A stretch of DNA of 64,000 bases, taken from positions 5,114,001-5,178,000 of the forward strand of contig NZ_CP026681.1 of NCBI RefSeq assembly GCF_002949735.1, in the 5' to 3' direction. Source of the stretch: Nostoc sp. 'Peltigera membranacea cyanobiont' N6 (lineage in GTDB: Bacteria; Cyanobacteriota; Cyanobacteriia; Cyanobacteriales; Nostocaceae). A program made the translations under genes and the position numbers. The notes below the pieces were generated by a model. It ran no database searches, was not told the DNA's origin, and saw only the letters and a list, made by a program, of their open reading frames with translations. Below, in pieces: positions 25,187 to 34,961 of the stretch; positions within the stretch are counted from its first letter, which is position 1, and every line of letters starts with the position of its first letter.

Positions 25187-28100
25187 ATGTTGAACCGTTT
25201 GAAGATTGGAACCAAGATTGGAGTAAGTTTTGCCCTGAGTTTGGCAACTCTGACCGCCATTGGTCTAATCTCCTACCAAAGTACCAATGAGCTAATTAAA
25301 ACTTCACGTAAAGAAACCCATACATATCAGGTGCTAAGTCAGCTTGAAGACCTCAACTTGCAATTGACAAATGCTGAAACTGGGCAACGTGGTTATATTA
25401 TTACTGGAGAACAGCGTTATTTAGAACCTTATAATGCTGCTATTGAAGTACTCAATCAAAGAGTTAAGGAACTTCAGAGATTAACGTCAGATAATCCCAA
25501 CCAACAAAATCGGCTTGATATTTTGCAGCCACTACTAACCAACAGAATGGCTGTAATGAAAGATGTCATTGAGCTACGGCAAAGCCAAGGCGTGGAATCT
25601 GCTCAGAAAGCTATCCTGACAGACGAGGGTAAGCAGATGATGGATCGGATTCAGAAAATTATCAAGGCGATGAAAGCTGAGGAGAACGTACTACTAAAAC
25701 AGCGCTCTGACAAAGCACAAGCAGCCGCCCAGCAAACCCTCTCCAGCGTTGTCTATAGCATTCCCTTATTTTCTTTAATCTTAGCTTTGCTCGGATTTTC
25801 CCTGACCAAAGATATCTCACTCCCTCTAAGGCAAGTTTCTAACTTAGCAGACAAAATGGCGGAAGGGGATTTATCGGTGAGTTTACCAGATAGCGATCGC
25901 CTAGATGAAATTGGCGTGTTGACGCGCACCTTCAACCAGATGATTACTAATCTGCGAAACACAACTCAAAAAAATTACGAGCAAAACTGGCTAAAGTCTA
26001 ACTTAGCTGAATTTACCCAGATGCTCCAAGGGCAGCGCCATCTGGAAAGTGCAACTAGCTTAATATTGTCGAATTTAGCACCGCTGGTTGGGGCATCACA
26101 AGGCGTTTTCTATGCGATGTCCTCCTTAGACGACCAGCCAGTACTGAAGTTATTAAGTAGTTATGCTTACAAAGAGCGAAAAAACCTCGCAAATCAGTTT
26201 CGCTTGGGCGAGGGATTGGTGGGACAATGCGCCTTAGAAAAACAAAGAATCCTCCTCACAGAAGTTCCTAGTGACTATATCCGCATCAGTTCTGGCTTGG
26301 GGGAAGCACCACCACTAAATATTATTGTCTTACCTATATTGTTTGAGACGGAGGTGAGTGCAGTAATTGAACTTGCCTCTTTTGGGTCTTTTAGCCATTT
26401 GCATCTGGCATTTTTAGAGCAATTGAGTGAAAATTTGGGAGTATTTTTAAATAACATCGCTTCACAATTGCAAACCCAGCAACTACTTGAAGAGTCTGTT
26501 GCTTTAACAGAAGAACTGCAAACTCAGCAAGAAGAACTACAGCAGAGCAATCAACGCCTAGAAGAGCAGGCGCACGAGTTGGAAGAATCACAATTTCTGG
26601 TCAAGCAGTCTAACGAAGAATTACAACAATTAAATGAAGAGCTAGAAGAAAAGGCAGAATTGTTAGAAGTTCAAAATCGGGAAGTTGCTCGCAAGAACCA
26701 GGAAGTTGAACGAGCAAGACAGTCTTTTGAAGAAAAAGCTGAACAACTGGCATTGTCTTCCAAATATAAGTCAGAATTTCTGGCGAATATGTCCCACGAA
26801 TTACGGACACCGCTAAATAGCTTGTTAATTTTAGCAAGACTGTTATCAGATAATTCTCTTAACAACTTGACCGATAAACAGGTAGAGTACAGCCGGACTA
26901 TTTATTCGGCTGGCACTGATTTGCTGGAGTTGATCAATGACATTCTAGATTTAGCAAAAATTGAGTCGGGTACTATGTCGCTCAATATTGAGCAAATTGC
27001 TCTTGCAGACTTGGAAACATCTCTAGAACAGACTTTCCGACAAGTAGCCCACAATAAAGAACTCAGTTTTACTATTGAACTGGATGATAAGTTACCTGCG
27101 ACAATTTCTAATGACTCCAAACGTCTGCAACAAGTACTGAAAAATCTCCTAGCTAACGCCTTTAAGTTTACTGAAAAGGGAGGTGTGAAGTTAGAAATTA
27201 GCATGTCTTCTGATAGAACCCAAGTTGATAATCCCATGATTGCTTTTGCCGTTAGCGACACGGGTATAGGCATTCCAGACGAGAAGCAAAAGATTATTTT
27301 CGAGGCATTTCAGCAAGCAGATGGCACAACCAGCCGCAAGTACGGCGGGACTGGCTTGGGTTTGTCCATCAGCCGCGAATTGGCTCAACTGTTGGGAGGG
27401 AGAATTGAACTAGTCAGCCAAGCAGGGCAGGGAAGCACCTTCACTCTCTACTTGCCCAAGCGACAGGAAAAGAATGGTCAAAATACTCTTACATCCCTGG
27501 AGCCAACACCAACCACCACTATCCGCAAAGCATCGACGATAAAAGAAGTGCCTCTGGTTGAAAGCAAACCCACAACTGTGGACACTTCTCCATCTGCGAA
27601 AGTATCTACTACCTTCCCCCACGAAATTCCAGACGATCGGGAAATAATTCAACCGGGCGATCGCGTTTTGCTAATTATCGAAGATGATGATAAATTCGCC
27701 CGTATCTTATTAGATATGGCACGGGAGCAGGGTTTTAAAACCATTGTTGCCTTACAGAGCAAACAAGGTCTAGTACTCGCGCAAGAGTTTAAGCCCGATG
27801 CCATTATGCTCGATATTTATATGCCAGAAATGGATGGTTGGACGGTTCTGGATCGTCTCAAGCACAAGCCAGATACTAGACATATACCAGTACATATACT
27901 TTCTGTGGATGAAAGACAGCAACGGGGACTACAGTTAGGAGCGATTACCTATCTCCAAAAACCCGTTTCTCCAGAAGCGCTAACTCAGGTATTGACTGAT
28001 ATTAAAGGCTTTATTGAGCGTCAGGTTAGAAATCTCCTGATCGTAGAAGATGACCCAGTACAAGCCCAAAGTATTATCGAACTGATTGGTAATGGTGATG

Positions 28101-28831
28101 TCCAGAGTACAGCAGTGGGTACGGGGGCAGAAGCACTGTTGATTTTGCGATCGCATCACTTTGATTGTATGGTACTCGATCTCGGTCTGCCCGACATGAG
28201 CGGGTTTGAACTAATTGAGCAAATCAAGCAAGAACCTAGGCTGTTGAAACTGCCGATCATCGTTTACACCGGTAAAGAACTCAGCCGACAAGAAGAAACC
28301 CAACTGCGGGGATTAGCAGAGACAATTATTATTAAAAATGTGCGATCGCCAGAGCGGTTGTTAGACGAAACTGCTCTATTTTTGCATCGGGTGCAAGCAA
28401 ATTTGCCCCCACCAAAGCGTCAGATGCTAGAGCAACTACACCAAAACGATCCGGTGCTGACTAATCGGAAAATTTTGATTGTAGATGATGACCTGCGGAA
28501 TATTTTTGCCCTGACCAGCTTTTTAGAAAGCTATCAAATGCAAGTACTGTTTGCCGAAAATGGCAGAGATGGCATAGAGATGCTGCAAACTAATCCTGAC
28601 ATTAATATAGTCTTGATGGATATCATGATGCCACAAATGGATGGTTACGAAACCACCCGGGCCATCCGTCAGCGACAACAGTTTCGATCTCTACCAATAA
28701 TTGCTTTAACTGCCAAAGCTATGCCAGGCGATCGCGAAAAATGCATCGAAGCTGGAGCTTCTGACTATATCACCAAACCTGTAGATACTGAGCAACTGCT
28801 TTCACTACTCCGGGTTTGGCTGTATCGGTAA
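25187..28831 (+). CDS. Hybrid histidine kinase: CHASE3-HAMP-GAF-HisKA-HATPase-REC-REC-REC
   Basis: 1214 aa. Membrane helices at about 11-30 and 187-206 flank an extracellular CHASE3 domain (AETGQRGYIITGEQRYLEPY). HAMP follows (207-262), then GAF (285-425), a coiled coil (430-525), HisKA with phosphorylated H537 in MSHELRTPLN, and HATPase with N box LKNLLANAFKF, G1 DTGIGIP and G2 GGTGLGLS. Three receivers follow with acceptor Asp at D876, D998 and D1145. All catalytic motifs are intact, so it should be an active kinase with an internal relay. REC3 (LVDDDLRNIFALTSFLE) is of the type common at the end of cyanobacterial hybrid kinases. It is a lone gene. Confidence 0.95.
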   Translation: MLNRLKIGTKIGVSFALSLATLTAIGLISYQSTNELIKTSRKETHTYQVLSQLEDLNLQLTNAETGQRGYIITGEQRYLEPYNAAIEVLNQRVKELQRLTSDNPNQQNRLDILQPLLTNRMAVMKDVIELRQSQGVESAQKAILTDEGKQMMDRIQKIIKAMKAEENVLLKQRSDKAQAAAQQTLSSVVYSIPLFSLILALLGFSLTKDISLPLRQVSNLADKMAEGDLSVSLPDSDRLDEIGVLTRTFNQMITNLRNTTQKNYEQNWLKSNLAEFTQMLQGQRHLESATSLILSNLAPLVGASQGVFYAMSSLDDQPVLKLLSSYAYKERKNLANQFRLGEGLVGQCALEKQRILLTEVPSDYIRISSGLGEAPPLNIIVLPILFETEVSAVIELASFGSFSHLHLAFLEQLSENLGVFLNNIASQLQTQQLLEESVALTEELQTQQEELQQSNQRLEEQAHELEESQFLVKQSNEELQQLNEELEEKAELLEVQNREVARKNQEVERARQSFEEKAEQLALSSKYKSEFLANMSHELRTPLNSLLILARLLSDNSLNNLTDKQVEYSRTIYSAGTDLLELINDILDLAKIESGTMSLNIEQIALADLETSLEQTFRQVAHNKELSFTIELDDKLPATISNDSKRLQQVLKNLLANAFKFTEKGGVKLEISMSSDRTQVDNPMIAFAVSDTGIGIPDEKQKIIFEAFQQADGTTSRKYGGTGLGLSISRELAQLLGGRIELVSQAGQGSTFTLYLPKRQEKNGQNTLTSLEPTPTTTIRKASTIKEVPLVESKPTTVDTSPSAKVSTTFPHEIPDDREIIQPGDRVLLIIEDDDKFARILLDMAREQGFKTIVALQSKQGLVLAQEFKPDAIMLDIYMPEMDGWTVLDRLKHKPDTRHIPVHILSVDERQQRGLQLGAITYLQKPVSPEALTQVLTDIKGFIERQVRNLLIVEDDPVQAQSIIELIGNGDVQSTAVGTGAEALLILRSHHFDCMVLDLGLPDMSGFELIEQIKQEPRLLKLPIIVYTGKELSRQEETQLRGLAETIIIKNVRSPERLLDETALFLHRVQANLPPPKRQMLEQLHQNDPVLTNRKILIVDDDLRNIFALTSFLESYQMQVLFAENGRDGIEMLQTNPDINIVLMDIMMPQMDGYETTRAIRQRQQFRSLPIIALTAKAMPGDREKCIEAGASDYITKPVDTEQLLSLLRVWLYR

Positions 28832-28891
28832 GGGAATGGGGAGAGAAAGAGTTTTCTGTAATCTCAGGACAAAAATTTGAGGTATTTAAAA

Positions 28892-28927
28892 ACCCACACG
28901 TAACCAATTAAAGGGTACAGTGTGGGT
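28892..28927 (-). terminator. Probable rho-independent terminator of prs
   Basis: ACCCACAC and GTGTGGGT form an 8-bp stem, extended inward by GTAACC/GGGTAC. Read leftward it is followed by TTTTTAAA. It lies 35 bp past the prs stop and may also help stop the converging kinase transcript. Confidence 0.65.
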
Positions 28928-28961
28928 AATTGATACCTATAAAGATAACGTAAATGACAAT

Positions 28962-29978
28962 TTAGCGAAACATACTACTAACTGAAGTATCTTCATGAAT
29001 CCGCCAAATGGTTTCTCCTAAGAGATTAGCCACTGACAGCACCACTAGTTGAGGAAAACGATTACTTTCTGGTATGGGGATCGTATTGGTGACAATGACT
29101 TCCTCAAACAAACCACTAGATAATCGCTCCATCGCTGGTGGAGAGAATACCGCATGAGTTGCACAGGCATATACCTGACGCGCTCCTTCTTCACGCAGTA
29201 ATCGCGCCCCTTCTGCGATCGTGCCGCCTGTGTCGATCATGTCATCGACCAACACTGCCGTTTTGCCTCTAACATCGCCGATGACATTTAACACTTCTGC
29301 AACATTATGTGCCTGACGACGTTTGTCAATAATTGCCAGTGGCGCATCATTCAGTTTTTTGGCAAATGCTCTCGCCCGTGCTACACCGCCAACATCAGGA
29401 GAAACAACTACAACATCGGGCAGTTGTTTGCTTGCTAGATAATCCAGCAATACTGGCGAACCATAAACATGATCAAAGGGGATATCGAAATAACCTTGAA
29501 TTTGCGCCGAGTGCAAATCCATTGCTAGAACCCGGTTAGCACCAGCTTCCACGATCAAGTTAGCAACCAGCTTGGCGGTGATTGACTCTCGTCCTGCTGT
29601 TTTGCGATCGGCACGAGCATACCCATAGTAGGGAATTACTGCCGTCACCTGTCGCGCAGAAGCTCGACGACAAGCGTCAACCATAATCAATAATTCCATC
29701 AAATGATCGTTCACAGGTTGACAACATGGCTGGATTAAATAGACATCACAACCACGAATTGATTCTTGGATTTGAACGTAAAGTTCTCCATCCGCAAATC
29801 TTTTGCGAATCATTGGCCCCAAGTCCATGCCCAGATAACGAGCGACTTCTTGAGACAGTTGGATATTGGCAGAGCCAGAAAACAGCCGCAGGCGATGATT
29901 CTCAGTCAGTCCTGTTGCAGATGGTTGCACTTTGAAAGTTGCAGAACTGAGCACAGCAGATCCTCTATGTGCATTCAT
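28962..29978 (-). CDS. prs: Ribose-phosphate pyrophosphokinase (PRPP synthetase)
   Basis: 338 aa. Makes PRPP from ribose 5-phosphate and ATP for nucleotide, His and Trp synthesis. LRLFSGSANIQLSQEVARYLG starts the N-terminal domain; RKRFADGELYVQIQESIRG, the catalytic YYGYARADRK flexible loop, DLHSAQIQGYF and the PRPP-binding VLVDDMIDTGGT are all present. The N-terminal extension of about 25 residues before the core is usual in cyanobacteria. Cytoplasmic. Single gene ending at a hairpin shared with the converging kinase gene. Confidence 0.96.
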   Translation of the reverse strand: MNAHRGSAVLSSATFKVQPSATGLTENHRLRLFSGSANIQLSQEVARYLGMDLGPMIRKRFADGELYVQIQESIRGCDVYLIQPCCQPVNDHLMELLIMVDACRRASARQVTAVIPYYGYARADRKTAGRESITAKLVANLIVEAGANRVLAMDLHSAQIQGYFDIPFDHVYGSPVLLDYLASKQLPDVVVVSPDVGGVARARAFAKKLNDAPLAIIDKRRQAHNVAEVLNVIGDVRGKTAVLVDDMIDTGGTIAEGARLLREEGARQVYACATHAVFSPPAMERLSSGLFEEVIVTNTIPIPESNRFPQLVVLSVANLLGETIWRIHEDTSVSSMFR

Positions 29979-30663
29979 AGTAATATTATCATTAGAGATT
30001 TAATAGATTTAACCGAGAAATTGCCTAAAAAAACACTTGCGAGTTTTATTGAAGCTTCCATACAAAATTAAAACATCTTTCCATAAAACGATAAAACCAT
30101 CGTTCGCTAACTATCTAATGTTCTTGGCAAGCAAACTATTGATAGCTTAGGGGGCATCCAATCCGTCCACTAGGTCTATAGTTCAAGTTTTTTGGGGCGA
30201 GGTAAATAACCCCAATCTCTCAAAGATTGGTGTGATAGATTGCTTATTCTAACTACCTCATTTATAAGTGACAGTAAAGCATTTACAACTTAAGTAATAT
30301 TAAAGTTTGTTTTTAGATCCGTGTTGAACGCTTGTGGCTAAGTGTGCGACACGTATCTAATTATATTCTACGATCCTAGCGGTAAATAAATAAACTGGGA
30401 GACTTAATTTTTAGTTTGAAGCCAGAAGCCGCACCCGAACGGTACTATTAAAGTCTTAAACCTTTTGCCATCGGTCTTTTCGGAGCGGATAACGTCGATA
30501 AGTCTTTCTTTAGGATTTGACTTCCGTCGATCTTGCTGGTCTAGTCTCACTAAAATATTTTGTAAATATGACAGGATGCTTAATCTACAATATATAGTTG
30601 CTATATATTTGTAGCTAAAAATTTTAGCAAATCACCAAGCCAAGTTTTGCAACACAACCGTAT
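29979..30663. other. Long leader/intergenic region before APC transporter
   Basis: 685 bp with no coding frame. The last part (30588-30616) contains CTACAATATATAG opposite CTATATATTTGTAG, an imperfect hairpin about 50 bp before the transporter start. The stretch 30310-30530 is less AT-rich and could be a structured leader, but I could not match it to a known riboswitch class. Confidence 0.45.
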
Positions 30664-32616
30664 TTGATGGCTAAATCAATTATTTCAACAAAACGCCTCA
30701 GCAGTCAGTTTATTAGCTGGTTGCTTGAAGAAAACAGACCAGATAAGGAAGGATCGTACCGTCGTAAGGAAGAAGCACATCGCCAGCATTCTTGGTGGCA
30801 GGTCATGTGCTTGACTGGTGTAGATTATTTCTCAACCCTTGGCTATCAACCTGGTATTGCAGCATTGGCTGCTGGCGCTCTTTCTCCTATAGCTACCCTG
30901 ATTCTAGTTTTGCTGACGCTGTTCGGAGCGTTGCCAATCTATAGACGCATTGCTGCCGAAAGCCCTCATGGTGAAGGGTCGATCGCAATGTTAGAGCGTT
31001 TGCTCCCTTGGTGGCAAGGTAAATTACTTGTGCTGTGCTTACTTGGCTTTGTGGCAACCGACTTTATTATTACCATTACCCTATCGGCTGCTGATGCTAC
31101 AGCCCATATAATCGAAAATCCGCTGATCCCAGATTGGTTTCACGGTCAGGCGATCGCAATCACCCTAGTATTAGTTGCATTACTAGGCGCAGTTTTCTTG
31201 AGAGGTTTCCGAGAAGCGATTGGAATTGCAGTCGTGTTGGTGGGAGTTTATTTGCTGTTAAACTCCATAGTCGTTAGCGTTGGTGTGTATCAGATTTTAA
31301 CTCACCCAGGAGCGATCGCTAACTGGCATACGGCACTTTTTGCCCGCCATTCCAACCCTTTGATCCTAATTGGTATATCTCTACTCATATTTCCGAAGCT
31401 AGCACTAGGATTGTCAGGCTTTGAAACTGGTGTTACCGTTATGCCTCTCGTCAAAGGTAGCAGTAGTGACACTTCTCAATATTCCAAAGCACGGGTTCAG
31501 AATACACGTAAGCTGCTGACTACTGCTGCTCTGATTATGAGCTTCTTTTTGCTCACCACCAGCTTTATAACCACTCTACTGATTCCAGTTGCAGAATTTG
31601 CATCTGGGGGCAAAGCTAACGGACGAGCCCTGGCTTATTTAGCCCACCTGCATCTCGGTAATGGCTTTGGCACGATTTACGATGTCAGTACTATTTCCAT
31701 TTTGTGGTTTGCAGGTGCATCTGCAATGGCAGGGCTACTGAATATTGTGCCGCGCTACCTACCACGTTATGGTATGGCACCCAATTGGGCACGAGTAACG
31801 CGACCTTTAGTGTTGGTGTACACAGCGATCGCTTTTGTTGTCACAATCATCTTCAAAGCAAGTGTAGAAGCCCAAGGTGGAGCTTACGCAACTGGTGTGC
31901 TTGTATTGATTACCTCAGCAGCCTTTGCCGTAACCTTATCAGCCCACCGTCACAGAGAGAAGCGAGCAAAACTTGTTTTTGGGATTATCACCCTGTTATT
32001 TTTATATACTACTATTGTTAATATCATCGAAAGACCAGAGGGGATTAGGATCGCTGGATTTTTCATTGGTGCGATCATTCTTACCTCACTAGTTTCTCGT
32101 GTTTGGCGTTCAACGGAACTGCGAACAGAACGGATCGAAGTTGACGAACTTGCCGGTCAATTTCTTGCGGAAGAGAGCCAGGGAGCAATACGGCTAATTG
32201 CAAATAGGTTGAATAAAGGCGATGTCCTAGAGTATTTTTTAAAAGAGAAAGAAGTCCGCGAGGATAACCATATTCCAGCCAACGATCCAATTCTTTTTCT
32301 AGAGATTCAGGTATCAGATGCTTCCGAGTTTGCGGATATCATCAAAGTAAGAGGGGTACAAGTTGGTGATTATCGCATTTTAAGGGCTGAGAGTGCAGCA
32401 GTACCTAATGCGATCGCGGCTTTACTGCTTTATATTCGTGACCATACAGGTAAAATTCCTCATGCCTACTTCGGCTGGGTTGAGGGCAACCCCATACAAT
32501 ACTTACTGCGTTTTATCTTGTTTGGTGAGGGTGATATTGCTGTAGTCACCCGGGAAGTACTTCGTCGGGCTGAAAAGAATCCCCACAAACGTCCTGGAGT
32601 TCATGTTGGGGGTTGA
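30664..32616 (+). CDS. APC superfamily permease with cytoplasmic C-terminal domain
   Basis: 650 aa; the start may be the second Met. About twelve membrane helices (about 50-480): the first, WWQVMCLTGVDYFSTLGYQPG, carries the unwound-helix pattern of APC carriers, and GISLLIFPKLALGLSGFETG is a later conserved helix. A soluble tail of about 165 residues follows. The architecture resembles amino-acid permeases and the KimA-type potassium importers in overall plan, but I cannot assign a substrate. It is a single gene with an unusually long upstream region. Confidence 0.82.
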   Translation: MMAKSIISTKRLSSQFISWLLEENRPDKEGSYRRKEEAHRQHSWWQVMCLTGVDYFSTLGYQPGIAALAAGALSPIATLILVLLTLFGALPIYRRIAAESPHGEGSIAMLERLLPWWQGKLLVLCLLGFVATDFIITITLSAADATAHIIENPLIPDWFHGQAIAITLVLVALLGAVFLRGFREAIGIAVVLVGVYLLLNSIVVSVGVYQILTHPGAIANWHTALFARHSNPLILIGISLLIFPKLALGLSGFETGVTVMPLVKGSSSDTSQYSKARVQNTRKLLTTAALIMSFFLLTTSFITTLLIPVAEFASGGKANGRALAYLAHLHLGNGFGTIYDVSTISILWFAGASAMAGLLNIVPRYLPRYGMAPNWARVTRPLVLVYTAIAFVVTIIFKASVEAQGGAYATGVLVLITSAAFAVTLSAHRHREKRAKLVFGIITLLFLYTTIVNIIERPEGIRIAGFFIGAIILTSLVSRVWRSTELRTERIEVDELAGQFLAEESQGAIRLIANRLNKGDVLEYFLKEKEVREDNHIPANDPILFLEIQVSDASEFADIIKVRGVQVGDYRILRAESAAVPNAIAALLLYIRDHTGKIPHAYFGWVEGNPIQYLLRFILFGEGDIAVVTREVLRRAEKNPHKRPGVHVGG

Positions 32617-32676
32617 TTAAGGATCGTAAATAATTGAGCCGCCTTAGGAAAAACTCAATATACTAGGTACTTTTTT

Positions 32677-34215
32677 CTATTTTTTTCTTGTGAATCGATA
32701 TATTTTCATATAAGGCCAATCAGCCTCACCTTGTAGTTTATATAAATCACTCATTTCTGCTTGAAAAACATCTCTAAATTCCCAATAAAATTCGCGGTTA
32801 ACGATCACAAAAACTGTATCTGCATTGTTTGTCGCTATACTAACTTTTTCTCCAATATTTTTTCCCTTCATAATTTTCCGAATATAATCTGGTGCATATA
32901 TTGTTGATGAATCTCCGTAATATTTTAGTAATCTAGGCTGCCCGTATAACAATACAGATTTTGCAGATTCATTTCGATTTTGTAGCAGATAGCGAACAGC
33001 CGAACGGTAGTCATCTTTTGAATAGGCGGGATTGGAATAGTATTGCCAATTTGAATAAACATTCATCAATAGTAAAGAAACAGTAGCTAACTTTGGAACT
33101 TGAGAGAGTAGAGAAAGTTTATTCTGGCGCTGATAATTATGTAAAAAAGCTGATGGAATCAAAATGACAATTGGTATACATAGATAAAAAGAGTGGCGAG
33201 GTAGCCAATTAATTTTGGTTGCCAAGGCAAACAGCAAGGTGAGTAAAAATGATGTTACTAAAAGCGATGTGAAAAAGTAATCAGCCTGTTGATATCTTTT
33301 CTTCTTGCGGTGTCTTGATAGACTTTTTACTAAAGCTAAAAATATGATAGTAATGACAATAATAAATATTAATAGCTGAGGCCAGTAACCAAGTAAAACA
33401 CTTATCTTTTCTGGATCGCGTAATTTCTCTAGTGGCGGCCCATAGGATGTCCCGACTAATATACCGTAGAACACAAAAATTATGTTTGTAATTATAGGTA
33501 ATCCAGTCCGAGTAACTTGAGTAGCAGTTGGATCGGATGCAGCTGGTGATGATAAGTAAAACCAAAGCATTGGGGAGGAAAAAACTACCGGAGGTATCCA
33601 CCATCTGAGCAATTCTTTTAAGTTTCTATAAATAATTGCATGAGATAAACAAATTGATGAACTAAATATAATTGTCAAAATACTGCCAAAACTTCCTATG
33701 GCTGTAAAGATACCAAAAAGCAATTGGGGAATAATTTTATTCCTCTTATCTACAGTAATTGCATAACTAAAAAAATATATTTGAAGTGAGGTTATAAATA
33801 TTAATAATGCGTAAGGTCTGGCATCTTGGCTATAGAATACGCTAAAAGAACTAACTGCTAGGATCGTAGACGACCATAAAGCATGTTTTCTTCCATAAAC
33901 ACGTAGACTCGTAAAAAATATGGCAATTACTGAGCCGACTCCTAGTAAAGATGAGAGCGATCTAATCGCAAATTCACTATCTCCAAACACTGAACGCCAA
34001 TAGAATAAGACCAAATAATAAAGTGGTTGGTATTTATCACCAGCTTCTCGATTTACAATGTTGAATAAATTTTCTTGAACGCTTGTAGCATCAGATAAAG
34101 CTAGACTCCAGCCTTCATCAAACCAAAGACTTTGATTTTGCAATAAACAGAAACGCAGAAAGATGCTAATTATGATAATAATAAAAACAAGAAAATAGTA
34201 TTTTGACTGTTTCAT
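32677..34215 (-). CDS. GT39-family (ArnT/PMT-like) membrane glycosyltransferase
   Basis: 512 aa from ATG 34215, chosen because GGAGA lies just upstream; a TTG at 34227 would add four residues. About eleven membrane helices. The first periplasmic loop has NQSLWFDEGWSLALS, whose Asp-Glu is the conserved catalytic/metal pair of this fold, and later YSQDARPYALLIF. Such enzymes move a sugar from a polyprenyl-phosphate donor to lipid or protein on the outer face of the membrane. The C-terminal soluble part is short. AT-rich relative to neighbours. Donor and acceptor unknown. Confidence 0.86.
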   Translation of the reverse strand: MKQSKYYFLVFIIIIISIFLRFCLLQNQSLWFDEGWSLALSDATSVQENLFNIVNREAGDKYQPLYYLVLFYWRSVFGDSEFAIRSLSSLLGVGSVIAIFFTSLRVYGRKHALWSSTILAVSSFSVFYSQDARPYALLIFITSLQIYFFSYAITVDKRNKIIPQLLFGIFTAIGSFGSILTIIFSSSICLSHAIIYRNLKELLRWWIPPVVFSSPMLWFYLSSPAASDPTATQVTRTGLPIITNIIFVFYGILVGTSYGPPLEKLRDPEKISVLLGYWPQLLIFIIVITIIFLALVKSLSRHRKKKRYQQADYFFTSLLVTSFLLTLLFALATKINWLPRHSFYLCIPIVILIPSAFLHNYQRQNKLSLLSQVPKLATVSLLLMNVYSNWQYYSNPAYSKDDYRSAVRYLLQNRNESAKSVLLYGQPRLLKYYGDSSTIYAPDYIRKIMKGKNIGEKVSIATNNADTVFVIVNREFYWEFRDVFQAEMSDLYKLQGEADWPYMKIYRFTRKK

Positions 34216-34435
34216 AAAAATCTCCAAAGCACTGGTACATTAGATATACAACTTTCTAATCATCAAAATCCCACCCTATCGTTCAGTAATAGATTGTAAT
34301 CATTGTCTCTATGTTGTGGTGGGAGGAATGTTATCTATGGAGACTCTATCACAGGAATGAGTATTTTGTTGTCTAGACGATCTAGTTACTACACTAAACC
34401 TTTAAAATCTCTAGCAGATGAGTAGGTAGATTAGC

Positions 34436-34786
34436 ATGAGTGAAACTGTAGAAACGATTTTCAGCAAAATCATTCGTCGGGAAATTCCCGCCGATATTGT
34501 TTATGAGGATGATTTGGTCTTAGCATTCAAAGACATCCATCCCCAAGCACCTGTTCACATCCTGGTTATTCCCAAAAAACCCATTCCCACGCTAGCTGAT
34601 GCTGAATCTCAAGATCGTGCTTTGTTGGGGCATCTTTTGTTAACCGCCAAACGTGTTGCAGAAGTTGCTGAATTGAAAAATGGTTATCGAGTTGTTATCA
34701 ACACTGGTGACGATGGTGGTCAGACAGTCCACCACTTACATCTGCATATTTTGGGAGGACGGCAGTTGGACTGGCCCCCTGGTTGA
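34436..34786 (+). CDS. HIT family nucleotide-binding hydrolase (HinT-like)
   Basis: 116 aa. The histidine triad reads HHLHLHILGG at the C-terminus, with the middle His as nucleophile. IFSKIIRREIPADIVYEDD and FKDIHPQAPVHILVIPKKP are the family's core strands. HinT-type enzymes split adenosine phosphoramidates or acyl-adenylates. Cytoplasmic. It lies 175 bp before psbA with a terminator-like hairpin in between, so it is probably a separate unit. Confidence 0.92.
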   Translation: MSETVETIFSKIIRREIPADIVYEDDLVLAFKDIHPQAPVHILVIPKKPIPTLADAESQDRALLGHLLLTAKRVAEVAELKNGYRVVINTGDDGGQTVHHLHLHILGGRQLDWPPG

Positions 34787-34794
34787 TAAAAGTG

Positions 34795-34824
34795 GATGAA
34801 TTGTGTCTCTAGACACGATTCATC
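34795..34824 (+). terminator. Probable terminator after HIT gene
   Basis: GATGAATTGTGTC-TCTA-GACACGATTCATC forms a 13-bp stem with one wobble pair, 8 bp after the stop, followed by TTTAAA. It should shield psbA from read-through. Confidence 0.65.
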
Positions 34825-34868
34825 TTTAAAACAAATCACTGTTATAATCAATTCCTATTTAATATTTC

Positions 34869-34897
34869 TTTACAAATCTCAATTTTGCTTCTAATGT
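34869..34897 (+). promoter_or_regulatory. Predicted psbA promoter
   Basis: TTTACA (34869-34874) and TAATGT (34892-34897) are separated by 17 bp, a good sigma-70 type arrangement. Transcription would start near 34904, giving a leader of about 55-60 nt. Cyanobacterial psbA genes are usually light regulated from such promoters. Confidence 0.5.
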
Positions 34898-34910
34898 AAT
34901 AGACATAGGT

Positions 34911-34924
34911 AAGCAAATTTGCTT
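34911..34924 (+). promoter_or_regulatory. Palindrome in psbA 5' leader
   Basis: AAGCAAATTTGCTT is a perfect 14-bp palindrome just downstream of the predicted start site and 37 bp before the ATG. It could be an operator or a leader-RNA element affecting mRNA stability. No experimental link is known to me for this copy. Confidence 0.35.
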
Positions 34925-34961
34925 ATCGAAATCATAAACAACAAACCGCACTTATAAAACC

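Noticed and set aside
30310..30530. c-di-AMP (ydaO-type) riboswitch before the APC transporter
   Set aside because: I looked for the conserved junction sequences and could not find them by eye; kept only as a long leader of interest.
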